From Thiodiazotropha sp040793985 (GTDB lineage Bacteria; Pseudomonadota; Gammaproteobacteria; Chromatiales; Chromatiaceae), in the NCBI GenBank assembly GCA_040793985.1, contig JBFNJI010000014.1:75969-139968 (forward strand): a DNA stretch of 64,000 nt, given 5' to 3'. The notes under the pieces are model-generated. The model was given only the letters and a program-made list of their open reading frames with translations. It was not told the origin of the DNA and ran no database searches. Below, piece by piece: positions 35,387 through 43,767 of the stretch. The number at the start of each line of letters is the position of its first letter. The stretch's first letter is position 1. Made by a program: the position numbers and the translations under genes.

Positions 35387-35435
35387 TCTGGGATGCATCT
35401 GGGATGCAAATTGAAGTAATTTTTGCATCCCAAGA
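35387..35435. repeat. Direct and inverted TCTGGGATGCA repeats (candidate Int/Xis arm sites)
   Basis: TCTGGGATGCA occurs twice in tandem (35387-35397, 35398-35408) and once inverted with one extra T (35424-35435, TGCATCCCAAGA). They lie between the integrase start and the tRNA-Leu fragment. Tandem and inverted 10-11-base motifs here are typical of arm-type binding sites of tyrosine integrases or excisionases. They could also serve int autoregulation. Confidence 0.6.
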
Positions 35436-35570
35436 GAAATCTTGAGTAACACCAGAATTGCCTATCACAGACAGAATATAGATACAAAGCCTTTTATATC
35501 AACAACATAGAGAGCTTTAATCTACTTTACGGAACGTTATTCAACGTCGAGAAATGAGTATAAAGAGTGA

Positions 35571-35626
35571 ATTCAAAATCCACCGGTAGCAATACCATGC
35601 GGGTTCAAGTCCCGCCCCCGGTACCA
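35571..35626 (+). other. ICE right attachment site: 3' part of tRNA-Leu(CAA)
   Basis: The sequence runs from the anticodon loop TTCAAAA (35572-35578, anticodon CAA at 35574-35576) through a class II variable arm (GGTA-GCAA-TACC, 35585-35596), a complete T arm (GCGGGTTCAAGTCCCGC, 35599-35615), the acceptor 3' strand and CCA (35624-35626). The 5' anticodon strand (GTGAA) pairs imperfectly and no D arm precedes it. So only the 3' half of the gene is present, as expected for a duplicated att site. The intact tRNA gene should lie at the left end of the element, outside the window. Confidence 0.85.
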
Positions 35627-35658
35627 AATTCAGAGATAGCAGTAACTATCCTATTTTC

Positions 35659-35757
35659 TCAGTACACATCCAGTACACAAATGGTGGCTTCGATGTGGCA
35701 CAACCGTTGATGAATGCTTACCAGCACCAGAACGGCATTGTGAATGGATATGGTCAT
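35659..35757 (-). CDS. Possible 32-residue small protein with a strong ribosome-binding site
   Basis: Reading leftward, TAGGAGG is followed 5 bases later by ATG (35755-35757) and a 32-codon frame (MTISIHNAVLVLVSIHQRLC onward) ending TGA at 35659-35661. The Shine-Dalgarno sequence is the best in this area. It may be a true small protein, or the 5' stump of a chromosomal gene that has decayed beside the attachment site. The rest of 35627-36135 shows no other feature I can support. Confidence 0.35.
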   Translation of the reverse strand: MTISIHNAVLVLVSIHQRLCHIEATICVLDVY

Positions 35758-36135
35758 AATGACCTCCTAAACAGTTTATAGCGCAACCAGATGAGGGTGA
35801 CGAGAACCCAGCTACCGTGCTAAGACGACTGACCTTAATTCCCCGAAGGATCTTGTTTTCGGGCCTATCGTCCCCGCCACAGGAAATCAAAGCTCCCGAG
35901 AAACAGGCATAAAAAAACCGCAGGCCTGACGGGTGTGGAAGCCACTGGTGTTGATTAATAAGACATTTAGAGTCCTGCCAATAACCACAAAATATGTCGG
36001 AAATATTAACAATTATCGAATTGGCAATTGTTAGCTCATTGAATATGAAGGGCAGGCATAATTTGTGCTTATTTTCCCATACATTTGGTCAAACATATCC
36101 AAGTGTAAAAGAAACAAGAAATAAGGGAGAGGAAA

Positions 36136-36654
36136 ATGAATAAGATCTTACGCTTGCTGCTTGCAAGCTCGTTGCTATACGCCAGCTCAGTGAACGCTGC
36201 AATCATGCAGATGAGTTCAAGTTATAACGCTGACGGTGATCTGATTGTAAGCATTGCTGATTTGGATCCACTCTGGGATTATCAATTCACCAGATTCATG
36301 ACTTACAACTCACACCTGAACCTTGGTGTACACCCTACAATCACATCCTTGGAACCGGGCGACGGTCATCATGTATTTGAATGGTCGATCATTGGCCCGC
36401 ATGTAGACGCATATGATTACAATAATTCAGAGAGCACACATTTTGTAATCAGTAACTATGACTTCTCACTTCCACTGGTCGGTAGCCATGCACTAATACC
36501 AGTGGACAATCCAGAGTCGGAATGGGACTGGGTCCAGTACTCTTATGTCATTCCGCCTAATGAAGTTGAAAGCGTTCCTGAGCCTTCAACACTCTTCCTT
36601 CTTGGCGCAGGCATCATAGGCATTGGTGCAACCAGGCTACGCAAAAAATCATAA
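36136..36654 (+). CDS. PEP-CTERM sorting domain protein
   Basis: A 172-residue exported protein with a signal peptide (MNKILRLLLASSLLYASSVNA) and a C-terminal PEP-CTERM tripartite tail: VPEPSTLFLLGAGIIGIGATRLRKKS with the PEP motif, a hydrophobic helix and a basic end. Such proteins are processed by exosortase and go to the surface or exopolysaccharide. The body (about 25-140) is unrecognised. A GGGAGAGG ribosome-binding site precedes it. Its promoter region (about 36059-36138) is copied at 36957-37038 in front of a decayed tandem copy. Confidence 0.9.
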   Translation: MNKILRLLLASSLLYASSVNAAIMQMSSSYNADGDLIVSIADLDPLWDYQFTRFMTYNSHLNLGVHPTITSLEPGDGHHVFEWSIIGPHVDAYDYNNSESTHFVISNYDFSLPLVGSHALIPVDNPESEWDWVQYSYVIPPNEVESVPEPSTLFLLGAGIIGIGATRLRKKS

Positions 36655-37036
36655 TTCTCTTTTTTTTTTTTTTCTAGTAGCTTCGGCCCCTTTTTTAACT
36701 GCAGTTGAATTTCACCGTCTTGGTACCCGTGACTATTGGTCAATATTCGGTCATAGGCATTATTTAAGGCTCTAAAACCTTCACCCACTATTGTTTGCAT
36801 ATCCGAAACCTCTATCATCTCGTCGTTTCGACTCTTTAGCACTTCAAGGTCGAATCTGTTGGCGTATTCAATACCTACCTCATGCCCTCCCAAGTGTCGG
36901 AATTATTTACAACCCTACCACTTGGCATTAGCTAACTCTTTGATTTTCAAACCTGGAATAATTTGTGCTTAATTTCCCAATACACTGGCCAAACATACCC
37001 AAGTGTAAAAAAAGCAAGAAATCAAGGAAGAGGGAT
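36655..37036. other. Gap between PEP-CTERM gene and its decayed copy
   Basis: It starts with a run of about 15 T (36660-36674) and a relic of the terminator right arm (TTCGGCCCCTTTTTT, about 36682-36696), so the intact gene has probably lost its own hairpin. A leftward open frame crosses this gap (36543-36893) but overlaps the gene and is doubtful. From about 36897 on, the sequence is the duplicated promoter region of the next copy: TTGGCATTAGCTAACTC and GTGCTTAATTTCCC match the first copy. Confidence 0.5.
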
Positions 37037-37293
37037 ATGAACAGGTTTTTTTCGCTTGCTGCCAGCAAGCCAGTTGCCATACGCCAGTTCAGTGAACTCT
37101 GCAATCATGCAGACGGGTTCAATTTATAACGCTGATGGGGACCTGATTGTAAGCATCGTGTATTTGGATCCACTCCGGGATTATCAATTCACGAGATTAA
37201 TGACTTATGACTCATATTTGAACCTTAAACGCTCTTCTTTTTCGGGGCAGGCCCAATTGATGCAGGTGCCACCCGGCTCCGGAAAAACAAAGG
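37037..37293 (+). pseudogene. Decayed tandem copy of the PEP-CTERM gene
   Basis: The DNA from 36957 repeats the first copy's upstream region and coding start. The signal peptide region has a frameshift. The body is recognisable from SSVNSAIMQTGSIYNADGDLIVS to LTYDSYLNL. About 100 codons are then missing, and the frame resumes in the C-terminal tail (FFGAGPIDAGATRLRKNK). The PEP motif itself lies in the deletion. It cannot give a sorted protein. A clean terminator follows at 37310-37335. Confidence 0.85.
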
Positions 37294-37309
37294 ATATTCT
37301 CCACGTTCT

Positions 37310-37335
37310 GGGGCCAATCGGCCCCTGTTTTTTTT
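37310..37335 (+). terminator. Rho-independent terminator
   Basis: GGGGCC (37310-37315), 4-base loop AATC, GGCCCC (37320-37325), then TG and a run of eight T. This is a textbook intrinsic terminator for rightward transcription, downstream of the decayed PEP-CTERM copy. From here to 37690 I see no gene; a small hairpin (GGAAAC-A-GTTTCC, about 37558-37570) is the only structure. Confidence 0.85.
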
Positions 37336-37690
37336 GTTGCTTGATCATGCCCACTCCTTCGCCCCGACCATTAACCCGCCATCTTCGGCAGCCCATGGAC
37401 AGCCCGATCCACCCTTGATGCCACCCCGTGCATCAGGATGCCGATTTTATTGACGATATCAATCCTTGTCGGCTGTTTGATAAAATCAATGGGGTCCGGC
37501 TTCTACCCGCGAAAAAAAAAATGGTATGTTTTATGTGTTTACTATACTAACCGGGTAGGAAACAGTTTCCCGGACAATAAAAACGACGAGGACAACCCGT
37601 CATGGTTGAACGAAGGAGTGGTAAAGCGGCAATTGTAAAACCAGGGGCAGAAACAAAACCTCTGCTGCACTGCCAAGAGCGAAGCTTCCC

Positions 37691-38011
37691 ATGAAAGAGA
37701 TAAACGATCATAGAAAAGGAATGGGGCCTATCCCTCCCGAGCCCAAGAATTTTCTCAATAGGGAACAGGTCAACGGCCTGGCTGTACTAAGAAAATTCGG
37801 ATGGAGAATCGTCTGCATCAGACGCCCTTCTCTGTTCGATACAACTACGATTTTGTTGCACAAAAACAGCAACAAGCTCGGCGTCCTGGGTAGTGACGGA
37901 ATATTGCGCATTACAGACAATATAAAGATACGGGAAAAACCCAGGTACAGCAGTGAACAAAAACAGACAAAATCACATCCAATCCGGTTTCGTAAGTCCG
38001 TCAGACAGTAG
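37691..38011 (+). CDS. Conserved small hypothetical protein
   Basis: A 106-residue protein without signal peptide. The part NFLNREQVNGLAVLRKFGWRIVCIRRPSLFDTTTILL, then LGVLGSDGIL, looks like a small alpha/beta domain found in many gammaproteobacterial hypotheticals: a helix, the FGW turn, two strands and a final strand. The C-terminus is basic. It stands alone, flanked by gene-free stretches. I do not know its function. Confidence 0.6.
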   Translation: MKEINDHRKGMGPIPPEPKNFLNREQVNGLAVLRKFGWRIVCIRRPSLFDTTTILLHKNSNKLGVLGSDGILRITDNIKIREKPRYSSEQKQTKSHPIRFRKSVRQ

Positions 38012-38325
38012 TCAAACAGCCCACCGGTCGATATCCCGTTCCAGCGCATCGGGTGCGGGTAATCTTTGTTCAATCAGCCCTGGGCCAGACCAGGGGCTGG
38101 TCATAGCCCGTTTCCGCACCGCACCGCCAGCTAACCCTGGATCCCTCCGCAATAAACCTACCGGAGAAATTGTAACGATTATTGTTATCGATTTGCCCGG
38201 CAGCCTCTGAATTATGGATTTTAGCTGGCCGTTCTGTTCAAATGTTCAGCTTCTGATTATGAATTATTGAGCGGGTTGTGGCGATGTCCCTAGCCGGCCG
38301 AGATACAGATTAAAATAAAGCACGT
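38012..38325. other. Gene-free stretch before the vWA/ABC operon
   Basis: No open frame is convincing in these 314 bases. The right part is presumably the promoter and leader of the operon that starts at 38326; I could not assign -35/-10 boxes confidently. Confidence 0.4.
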
Positions 38326-39075
38326 ATGAGTAATTCGGATTCCAGCCTCCCCGATGAATATGCCGAGAATCAGGAGAGTACGAAAACCTCCGACCGGGTA
38401 CGTGTGACCTTGGAGATAGCCGTAGCGGCACTGATTCTCGTGGGTATCTACTATCTGTTTGCTCCGGATGAGGAGATCGACCTGGCTCCCCTGAAGGAGA
38501 GCCAGATCGATCCTATCATTCGCGCTCAAATCGACTCTGCCACACAACAGACAACCCCAGCACCATCGCCGACGATCCCCGACGAACAGCCGATCGATAG
38601 TGATGCCGGGGCGGCCAGCGGCGAAGAGCAGCCACTACAGGTGGCAACCGTCACGGCGGATGCCGGTTCCACGGAAAGTGATCCCGGTGAGGGCGGTTTC
38701 GCCCGGGAGCTGATATCACGCCTGCGTTCAGGACAGGCCAGTATCACGCCAGAGCAACTCCTGGAGCAGGTAACCAGGTACCAGGATGAAGACAGGCCGA
38801 CAGATGCCTATCTGTTGCTCTTTTATGCCGCCCGCGAGGGCAATGGTATGGCTGCCTTTACACTCGCCGGTATGCACGATCCCAACCACTTTGCCGCGGG
38901 CAATCCCCTGCTTGAAAACCCTGATGCATATCAAGCACATAAATGGTACTCCGCTGCGCTTGACGAGGGCATATCCGAGGCCCGGGAGCGACTCAGTGCA
39001 TTGAGAAAACGTGCAGAAGAGCAAGCCAAGAATGGTGATCTTGCCGCTCAGCGACTCCTATTGAACTGGCGATAG
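38326..39075 (+). CDS. Membrane-anchored Sel1-like repeat protein
   Basis: A 249-residue protein with a short cytoplasmic tail (1-28), one membrane segment (about 30-48, EIAVAALILVGIYYLFA), an acidic Pro/Ser/Thr-rich linker (about 60-130) and a C-terminal helical part with Sel1/TPR-like units (DAYLLLFYAAREGNGMAAF, then AYQAHKWYSAALDEGISEARERL). It is the first gene of a four-gene operon, 19 bases before the vWA protein. A periplasmic adaptor role is inferred from the architecture and neighbours. Confidence 0.7.
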   Translation: MSNSDSSLPDEYAENQESTKTSDRVRVTLEIAVAALILVGIYYLFAPDEEIDLAPLKESQIDPIIRAQIDSATQQTTPAPSPTIPDEQPIDSDAGAASGEEQPLQVATVTADAGSTESDPGEGGFARELISRLRSGQASITPEQLLEQVTRYQDEDRPTDAYLLLFYAAREGNGMAAFTLAGMHDPNHFAAGNPLLENPDAYQAHKWYSAALDEGISEARERLSALRKRAEEQAKNGDLAAQRLLLNWR

Positions 39076-39094
39076 CTCTCAAGGACAAATAAAG

Positions 39095-41107
39095 ATGGTC
39101 TCTATCAAAGCTATATTGATCTCTCTGGGTATATTACTGCTACCCTCCCACGTTCTGGGAGCCATGCAGCAGCAGCCACTTCTGATGGAGGGGAAACAGG
39201 CCCTCTACCAGCGCGTGCTAAGTAAGCCTGGAGCGCACTTTTACGAGGAAATACAAAAAGCTAAGGGTGATCCTGCCACGCCATTCAGCGTCTACTATGT
39301 GTATGGCCGCAAGACCGAAAATGGCGCCACATGGTTACACCTTGGACAGAACAGGCATGGCGAGCTCTCCGGCTGGATGCCCGAAACCGACACCATTCCC
39401 TGGAATCAAGGCCTGACCGTAGCTTTTCGAGATCCCGTAGGCAACGATCGGGTTCTGCTTTTCAATGACAAGGCGAATCTGAAAGCCCTGATTGAGAGCA
39501 GTGATAAAGAGAACTATCAAAAGCTGTATAAAGCCGCAGAATCGGGCAAGCTTGAGAGTGATTCCCCAGTGGTTGCGATTCAACCCAGGACCCATATCGA
39601 TATATTGAAGGATTTCTACCTGGTACCCATACGCGATCACGAGGATATCTACCTCGGTGACGAACAGGCACGTATTCTTCAGGTGTCGAGCGTGCCCCTC
39701 CTCCCCGCCTTAGAGACAAAGAAGGTAGAAGCGAAGAAGCAAGCCTTGCAAACCAACCAAGAGATCAAGCCGTTCCGCTCCGCTGTGGTCTTCGTTATCG
39801 ACTCCACACTCTCCATGGATCCCTATATCGACCGCACGCGGGAGGCTGTCCGCAAGATCTATAACACCATTACCGAAGAGGATCTGACGGGGGACGTCAG
39901 CTTCGGACTGATCGCATTTCGTGACAATCCCCAGGCGGTACCCCAACTCGACTACCTGACACAAACCTATGTCAATCTGCAGCAGGGCCAGGATGCAGAC
40001 GGTTTTTTCAACCAGGTCACGTCACTCAAGGCCGCCACTGTATCGAGTCTCGATTTCAATGAGGACAGCTATGCCGGGGTCAATGAAGCCATTGCAGGCA
40101 TTGACTGGAAGGGACAGGACGCACGCTATGTCATCCTCGTAACGGATGCCGGCCCGAGGGAGGCGGGGGACCCGCTATCCGGCACGGGAATGTCGAGCGC
40201 CTCACTGCGGCAACTGGCGCAGGATAAAGGGATAGCACTCTCGGTACTGCATCTGCTGACTCCGAGTGTTATGGCTGATCACGCCAAGGCGGAAGAGACC
40301 TATCGGGACCTCTCCTACTATCCAGGCATTGGCAGTTTCTATTTTGGTGTCGAGACCGGAAATGTGGAACGCTTCGGAAGGGTCCTGGATGCCCTGGCGA
40401 AACAGATCACGGAACAGGTCAAGCTGGCCGCCCTTGCCGCTGCGGGAAAGAACATGGCCATAGAACGCCAGGCAAAGGAGAAGCAGACAGCGGAAAATGA
40501 AGCGAGCGATCAGCTGGCTCAATTCCAGGCGAAAGTCGCCAAGCTGGGATACGCCCTGCGCATGCGTTATCTGCAGCAGAAGGACAAACAACAGATACCC
40601 AGCATCTTCAACGCCTGGCTGGTTGACCGGGATATCAATGATCCACAGCGGCAAACCCTCGATGTACGGGTTCTCCTGACCCGCGATCAACTCAGCGACC
40701 TGCACAACATTATGCGCGAGGTACTGATTACCGCCGAAGAGGGTCTGCTCTCCCCCCGCACCTTCCTCAACGACCTGAAGAGCCTTGCCGCCACCATCGC
40801 CCGAGATCCGGAGCAACTCGGAACCACAACCAGGGTGACAGGTGCGAGAGAAGGCAATCTGGCGGATATGGGCTTCATGCGCGAGTATATAGAGGACCTG
40901 CCCTATACCGGTGAAGTGATGAATCTCTCACTGGACAACTGGCAGGATTGGCCCGCCAGGGATCAGATCAGGTTCATCAACCGGCTGGAAGAGAAGATAA
41001 ACTACTACCAAGTCCTGCATGACCACACCGACCTTTGGGTCTCATTGGATGGCGGACCGATCTCCGGCGATTCTGTCTTTCCCATTGCTCTGGAAATGTT
41101 GCCCTAG
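39095..41107 (+). CDS. Exported vWA-domain protein resembling the C-terminal half of PpkA
   Basis: A 670-residue protein with a signal peptide (to about LGAMQ), an SH3-like part (about 25-200, containing FYLVPIRDHEDIYLGDEQAR) and a vWA domain (about 225-430) with MIDAS residues in FVIDSTLSMD and a later TDAG. The C-terminal part is helical. The FYLVPI-to-vWA arrangement recalls the periplasmic half of type VI kinase PpkA, but there is no kinase domain here. The following genes encode an FtsE/FtsX-like pair like TagT/TagS of the same pathway. Function is inferred from that likeness. Confidence 0.75.
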   Translation: MVSIKAILISLGILLLPSHVLGAMQQQPLLMEGKQALYQRVLSKPGAHFYEEIQKAKGDPATPFSVYYVYGRKTENGATWLHLGQNRHGELSGWMPETDTIPWNQGLTVAFRDPVGNDRVLLFNDKANLKALIESSDKENYQKLYKAAESGKLESDSPVVAIQPRTHIDILKDFYLVPIRDHEDIYLGDEQARILQVSSVPLLPALETKKVEAKKQALQTNQEIKPFRSAVVFVIDSTLSMDPYIDRTREAVRKIYNTITEEDLTGDVSFGLIAFRDNPQAVPQLDYLTQTYVNLQQGQDADGFFNQVTSLKAATVSSLDFNEDSYAGVNEAIAGIDWKGQDARYVILVTDAGPREAGDPLSGTGMSSASLRQLAQDKGIALSVLHLLTPSVMADHAKAEETYRDLSYYPGIGSFYFGVETGNVERFGRVLDALAKQITEQVKLAALAAAGKNMAIERQAKEKQTAENEASDQLAQFQAKVAKLGYALRMRYLQQKDKQQIPSIFNAWLVDRDINDPQRQTLDVRVLLTRDQLSDLHNIMREVLITAEEGLLSPRTFLNDLKSLAATIARDPEQLGTTTRVTGAREGNLADMGFMREYIEDLPYTGEVMNLSLDNWQDWPARDQIRFINRLEEKINYYQVLHDHTDLWVSLDGGPISGDSVFPIALEMLP

Positions 41108-41118
41108 CACTCCTCTCT

Positions 41119-41904
41119 ATGATGACGACTGTATCCCACCCCGGTGCGGCTCCCGGCGTTAACCCGAGCGGCGAAAAGGTATTGATCTACCATCTGCGTG
41201 ATGTAGTGAAAACCCGGGAGGCGGAAGGGAGCGCATTTCGCCTCCGCGTGCCGAGTCTGCAGATAGCGCTGGGAGAGAAGATAGCGCTCATCGGTGAGAG
41301 CGGTTGCGGCAAAAGCACTCTGCTGGATATGCTCTCGATGGCGTTGAAGCCGAGTAATATCGGCTCATTTCGTTTCCGCCCCGAACCCGGTGCCGAGCCG
41401 GTCGATATTTCAGCACTTTGGAAAAAACGCCAACTCAACCAACTGGGTGATCTGCGCCGCCTGCGAATCGGTTATGTCATGCAGACAGGAGGACTCCTAC
41501 CCTATTTGACCGTGCGAGAGAACATCAATCTCTCCCGCCGTCTGCTCGACATGCAGGATGACGGACTGGTCGATGAACTGGCGAACGACCTGGGGATACG
41601 CAGGCATCTGAACAAACTGCCGCATATGCTCTCCGTGGGTGAGCGCCAGCGGGTCGCCATCGGTCGCGCGCTTGCCCACCGTCCTGCGATAGTGATTGCC
41701 GACGAACCCACGGCTTCCCTCGATCCCATCGCGGCCGAACGCATCATGTCCCTGTTCATTGAATTGGTGGATGAACTCCATATCACCGTCATCCTCGCCA
41801 GCCATGCCTGGCGGCATATCAACCGACTGGGCCTGCGCCACCTTGAACACCACACCCACAAAGAGGCGGACGGTTCGATGACAGAAACCGTGGTGAGTGG
41901 CTGA
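41119..41904 (+). CDS. ABC transporter ATP-binding protein (FtsE/LolD/TagT-like)
   Basis: The ATG pair at 41119 and 41122 is the first start after the vWA gene; the longer frame overlaps it. The 261-residue ATPase has Walker A LIGESGCGKSTL (about 58-69), Q-loop GYVMQTGGL, signature LSVGERQRV, Walker B IVIADEPTASLD and the H-loop in ASHAWRH. All catalytic residues are present. Size and motifs are those of FtsE/LolD/MacB-type ATPases. It overlaps the permease start by one base (TGATG), so they form one transporter. Confidence 0.9.
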   Translation: MMTTVSHPGAAPGVNPSGEKVLIYHLRDVVKTREAEGSAFRLRVPSLQIALGEKIALIGESGCGKSTLLDMLSMALKPSNIGSFRFRPEPGAEPVDISALWKKRQLNQLGDLRRLRIGYVMQTGGLLPYLTVRENINLSRRLLDMQDDGLVDELANDLGIRRHLNKLPHMLSVGERQRVAIGRALAHRPAIVIADEPTASLDPIAAERIMSLFIELVDELHITVILASHAWRHINRLGLRHLEHHTHKEADGSMTETVVSG

Positions 41905-43115
41905 TGCCACATCGATTTAAGGACATTGTCTGGCTGGCCAGCCGCGACTATCGCAACGAGTGGCAGATGTCGAGCTTCTTCGTCATCGCCCTGGCCGCAG
42001 TACTTGGGCCGATGATGATCCTGTACGGCCTCAAGTTCGGTATTGTCGGCAGCATGCTTAACACGCTGATAGAGGATCCACGAAATCGGGAGGTTCGTCC
42101 CATCGGCAGCGGCCGATATGACAGCGCCTGGATAGAGCAGCTCAGAGAGCGGGAAGAGATCGACTTTATCATCCCACGGACACGGGCCATTGCCGCCACA
42201 ATCGACCTCAAGAGCGAAACCGCAAATCGCATCATCTCTGTTGAGATGATCCCAACCGGCCCGGGGGATCCGCTGCTCAAGACAAGAACAACCCCACAGA
42301 GCCTTCAACAGATCGTGCTTTCTGAAAAGGCGGCACAGAAACTGAAGGTCAAACCTGGAGACGAGATCAACGGCAGTCTCTCACGCCGATACAAGGGCCG
42401 CAGCGAGCGTGTGCATCTTAGCCTGCAGGTCGTAGACATAGCACGGCACGCAAGCTTCACGCGTGACGGTACCTTTACCCATCTAGGCCTGCTGGAAGCC
42501 GCGGAGGACTTCCGCGACGGTCGTGCTGTTCCTTCGTTGGGCTGGAGCGGCACCAAGTCGGAAAGCGGAAGCCGCACCTACCCCAGCTTCCGTCTCTACA
42601 CACGTTCAATCTATGATGTGGGGCCAATCAGTGACGCCATGGGGAAACTGGGCATAGATGTGAACACGCGAGCTGCGGATATCGATATTGTGCGCAGCAT
42701 GGATCGAAACCTGACCCTGGTATTCTGGTTGATTGCTCTTATCGGCCTGGTTGGCTTCTCATTTTCACTGGGCGCCAGTCTTTGGGCCAATGTCGATCGT
42801 AAACGCAAGGAGTTGAGCGTACTTCGGCTGGTCGGTTTTCGCACCGGGGAGATTATCTGGTTCCCCGTCTTGCAATCTGCCTTCACTGCCATATTCGGCT
42901 GGCTTACCGCCTCCCTTATCTATCTCGGGGTAAGCTATACCATCAACGGCCTGTTCGATGCCCAGACAGAAGTCAGCGAAACAATCTGCAAATTATTACC
43001 CAACCATTTCATGATCGCCCTGCTGCTGACCCTGGGATCCGCCATAATTGCCGCATCGCTCGCTGGTTACCGAGCCGCAAGGGTGGAACCGTCGGAAGGA
43101 TTGAGAGAGATCTAG
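41904..43115 (+). CDS. FtsX-like ABC transporter permease (TagS/LolCE-like)
   Basis: A 403-residue permease: one N-terminal membrane segment (about 25-45), a large periplasmic domain (about 50-270) and three C-terminal segments (about 275-300, 320-345, 370-395), the FtsX/MacB layout. The motif RKRKELSVLRLVGFRTGEII is the coupling region between segments typical of this family. With the ATPase it would transduce force or signal to the periplasm rather than move a small solute. The neighbouring vWA protein is a likely partner. Confidence 0.9.
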   Translation: MPHRFKDIVWLASRDYRNEWQMSSFFVIALAAVLGPMMILYGLKFGIVGSMLNTLIEDPRNREVRPIGSGRYDSAWIEQLREREEIDFIIPRTRAIAATIDLKSETANRIISVEMIPTGPGDPLLKTRTTPQSLQQIVLSEKAAQKLKVKPGDEINGSLSRRYKGRSERVHLSLQVVDIARHASFTRDGTFTHLGLLEAAEDFRDGRAVPSLGWSGTKSESGSRTYPSFRLYTRSIYDVGPISDAMGKLGIDVNTRAADIDIVRSMDRNLTLVFWLIALIGLVGFSFSLGASLWANVDRKRKELSVLRLVGFRTGEIIWFPVLQSAFTAIFGWLTASLIYLGVSYTINGLFDAQTEVSETICKLLPNHFMIALLLTLGSAIIAASLAGYRAARVEPSEGLREI

Positions 43116-43767
43116 GCGGCCCCGCAGCAGGCACCCGCGGCCATGCCGCACAAGGCCGCTATTTATTCATTGCCGTTACCCGTCAAGGCACCACCTATTT
43201 CCTTCCTCTCCCTGTCGGGCCTACCTGATAGCGATTGTCAGCCTATATCCAACAATCCGCGTCAAGCATCATCCGCTGCTTAACAGGCGTTAAGCACCTG
43301 CCTGTACAAGAGGTCACATGTCTATCCGGTACCTTCCCGTAGCATTCATCACCGCATCCTTGGCTGCCATTCAATCGCTGATTATCACGCCTATCTGACC
43401 CTTGCCCTGGAGCAACTCATAGGTTGTTTGCGCATAGGTTCGACGCGACCCTTACAGTGAGACATCGATGTTGATTGCCATACGGAGGCGACTGACGGCA
43501 ACCAGGGATGGGCGTTTGTTTCAAGCAGATTTAAGCTGTGCCCAGTGTGAATAACAGGTCATGCGAAGGACGTGACCAGCGCAAACGATATCGGCGGACG
43601 CAGGGTTTCAATCGTGGCTGACAGGTGTCTTGCTGCAGACAGGGGACTGAGTCAGCCCAAGATCGATTACACGCCCATAAAAAAACCTGCTACGGGATTG
43701 TCTCCGCGTAACAGGTTCTATCCGACAGCAGTGTCAAATTCGGCCGGCAACCGTGTCCAGTTAATGT
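43116..43767. other. About 650-base gene-free stretch
   Basis: I see no convincing gene here. Short open frames on both strands lack ribosome-binding sites and protein-like composition. The right end contains the terminator of the leftward lipoprotein gene (43680-43722, listed separately). Possible decayed sequence is suggested by several stop-interrupted frames. Confidence 0.4.
43680..43722 (-). terminator. Rho-independent terminator of the lipoprotein gene
   Basis: Reading leftward, an imperfect stem (AACCTGTTACGCGG pairing with CCCGTAGCAGGTT) is followed by a run of seven T (43680-43686 as A on the given strand). It lies about 45 bases beyond the lipoprotein stop at 43768, the expected place. 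Confidence 0.7.

Larger units (their letters stand above)
1..35626. mobile_element. Integrative and conjugative element (PFGI-1/SPI-7-like), right part
   Basis: The stretch from the left edge to the tRNA-Leu fragment at 35571-35626 has the gene content of a PFGI-1/SPI-7/ICEclc-type element. It holds MPF_G conjugation genes (1-3406, 14123-20325), a coupling protein, PilL, two tyrosine recombinases, a ParB-to-RadC maintenance block and a right-end integrase. Nearly all backbone genes point leftward. Three cargo blocks break the backbone at 3.5-12.2, 12.7-14.0 and 22.3-24.2 kb. Relaxase, VirB4-type ATPase and the left attachment site are not in the window, so completeness and mobility cannot be judged. 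The family assignment rests on gene order and family resemblance read by eye. Confidence 0.9.

Noticed and set aside
36543..36893. Leftward 116-codon frame across the end of the PEP-CTERM gene and the following gap
   Set aside because: A third of it is antisense to a real gene, it crosses a long homopolymer run and has no good ribosome-binding site. The part from 36680 to 36893 looks somewhat protein-like and could be a relic, but I cannot support a gene.
37438..37638. Rightward 66-codon frame
   Set aside because: It passes through a homopolymer A run and a hairpin, with no start signal. I also considered a c-di-GMP riboswitch before the next gene, but the conserved core is not present.
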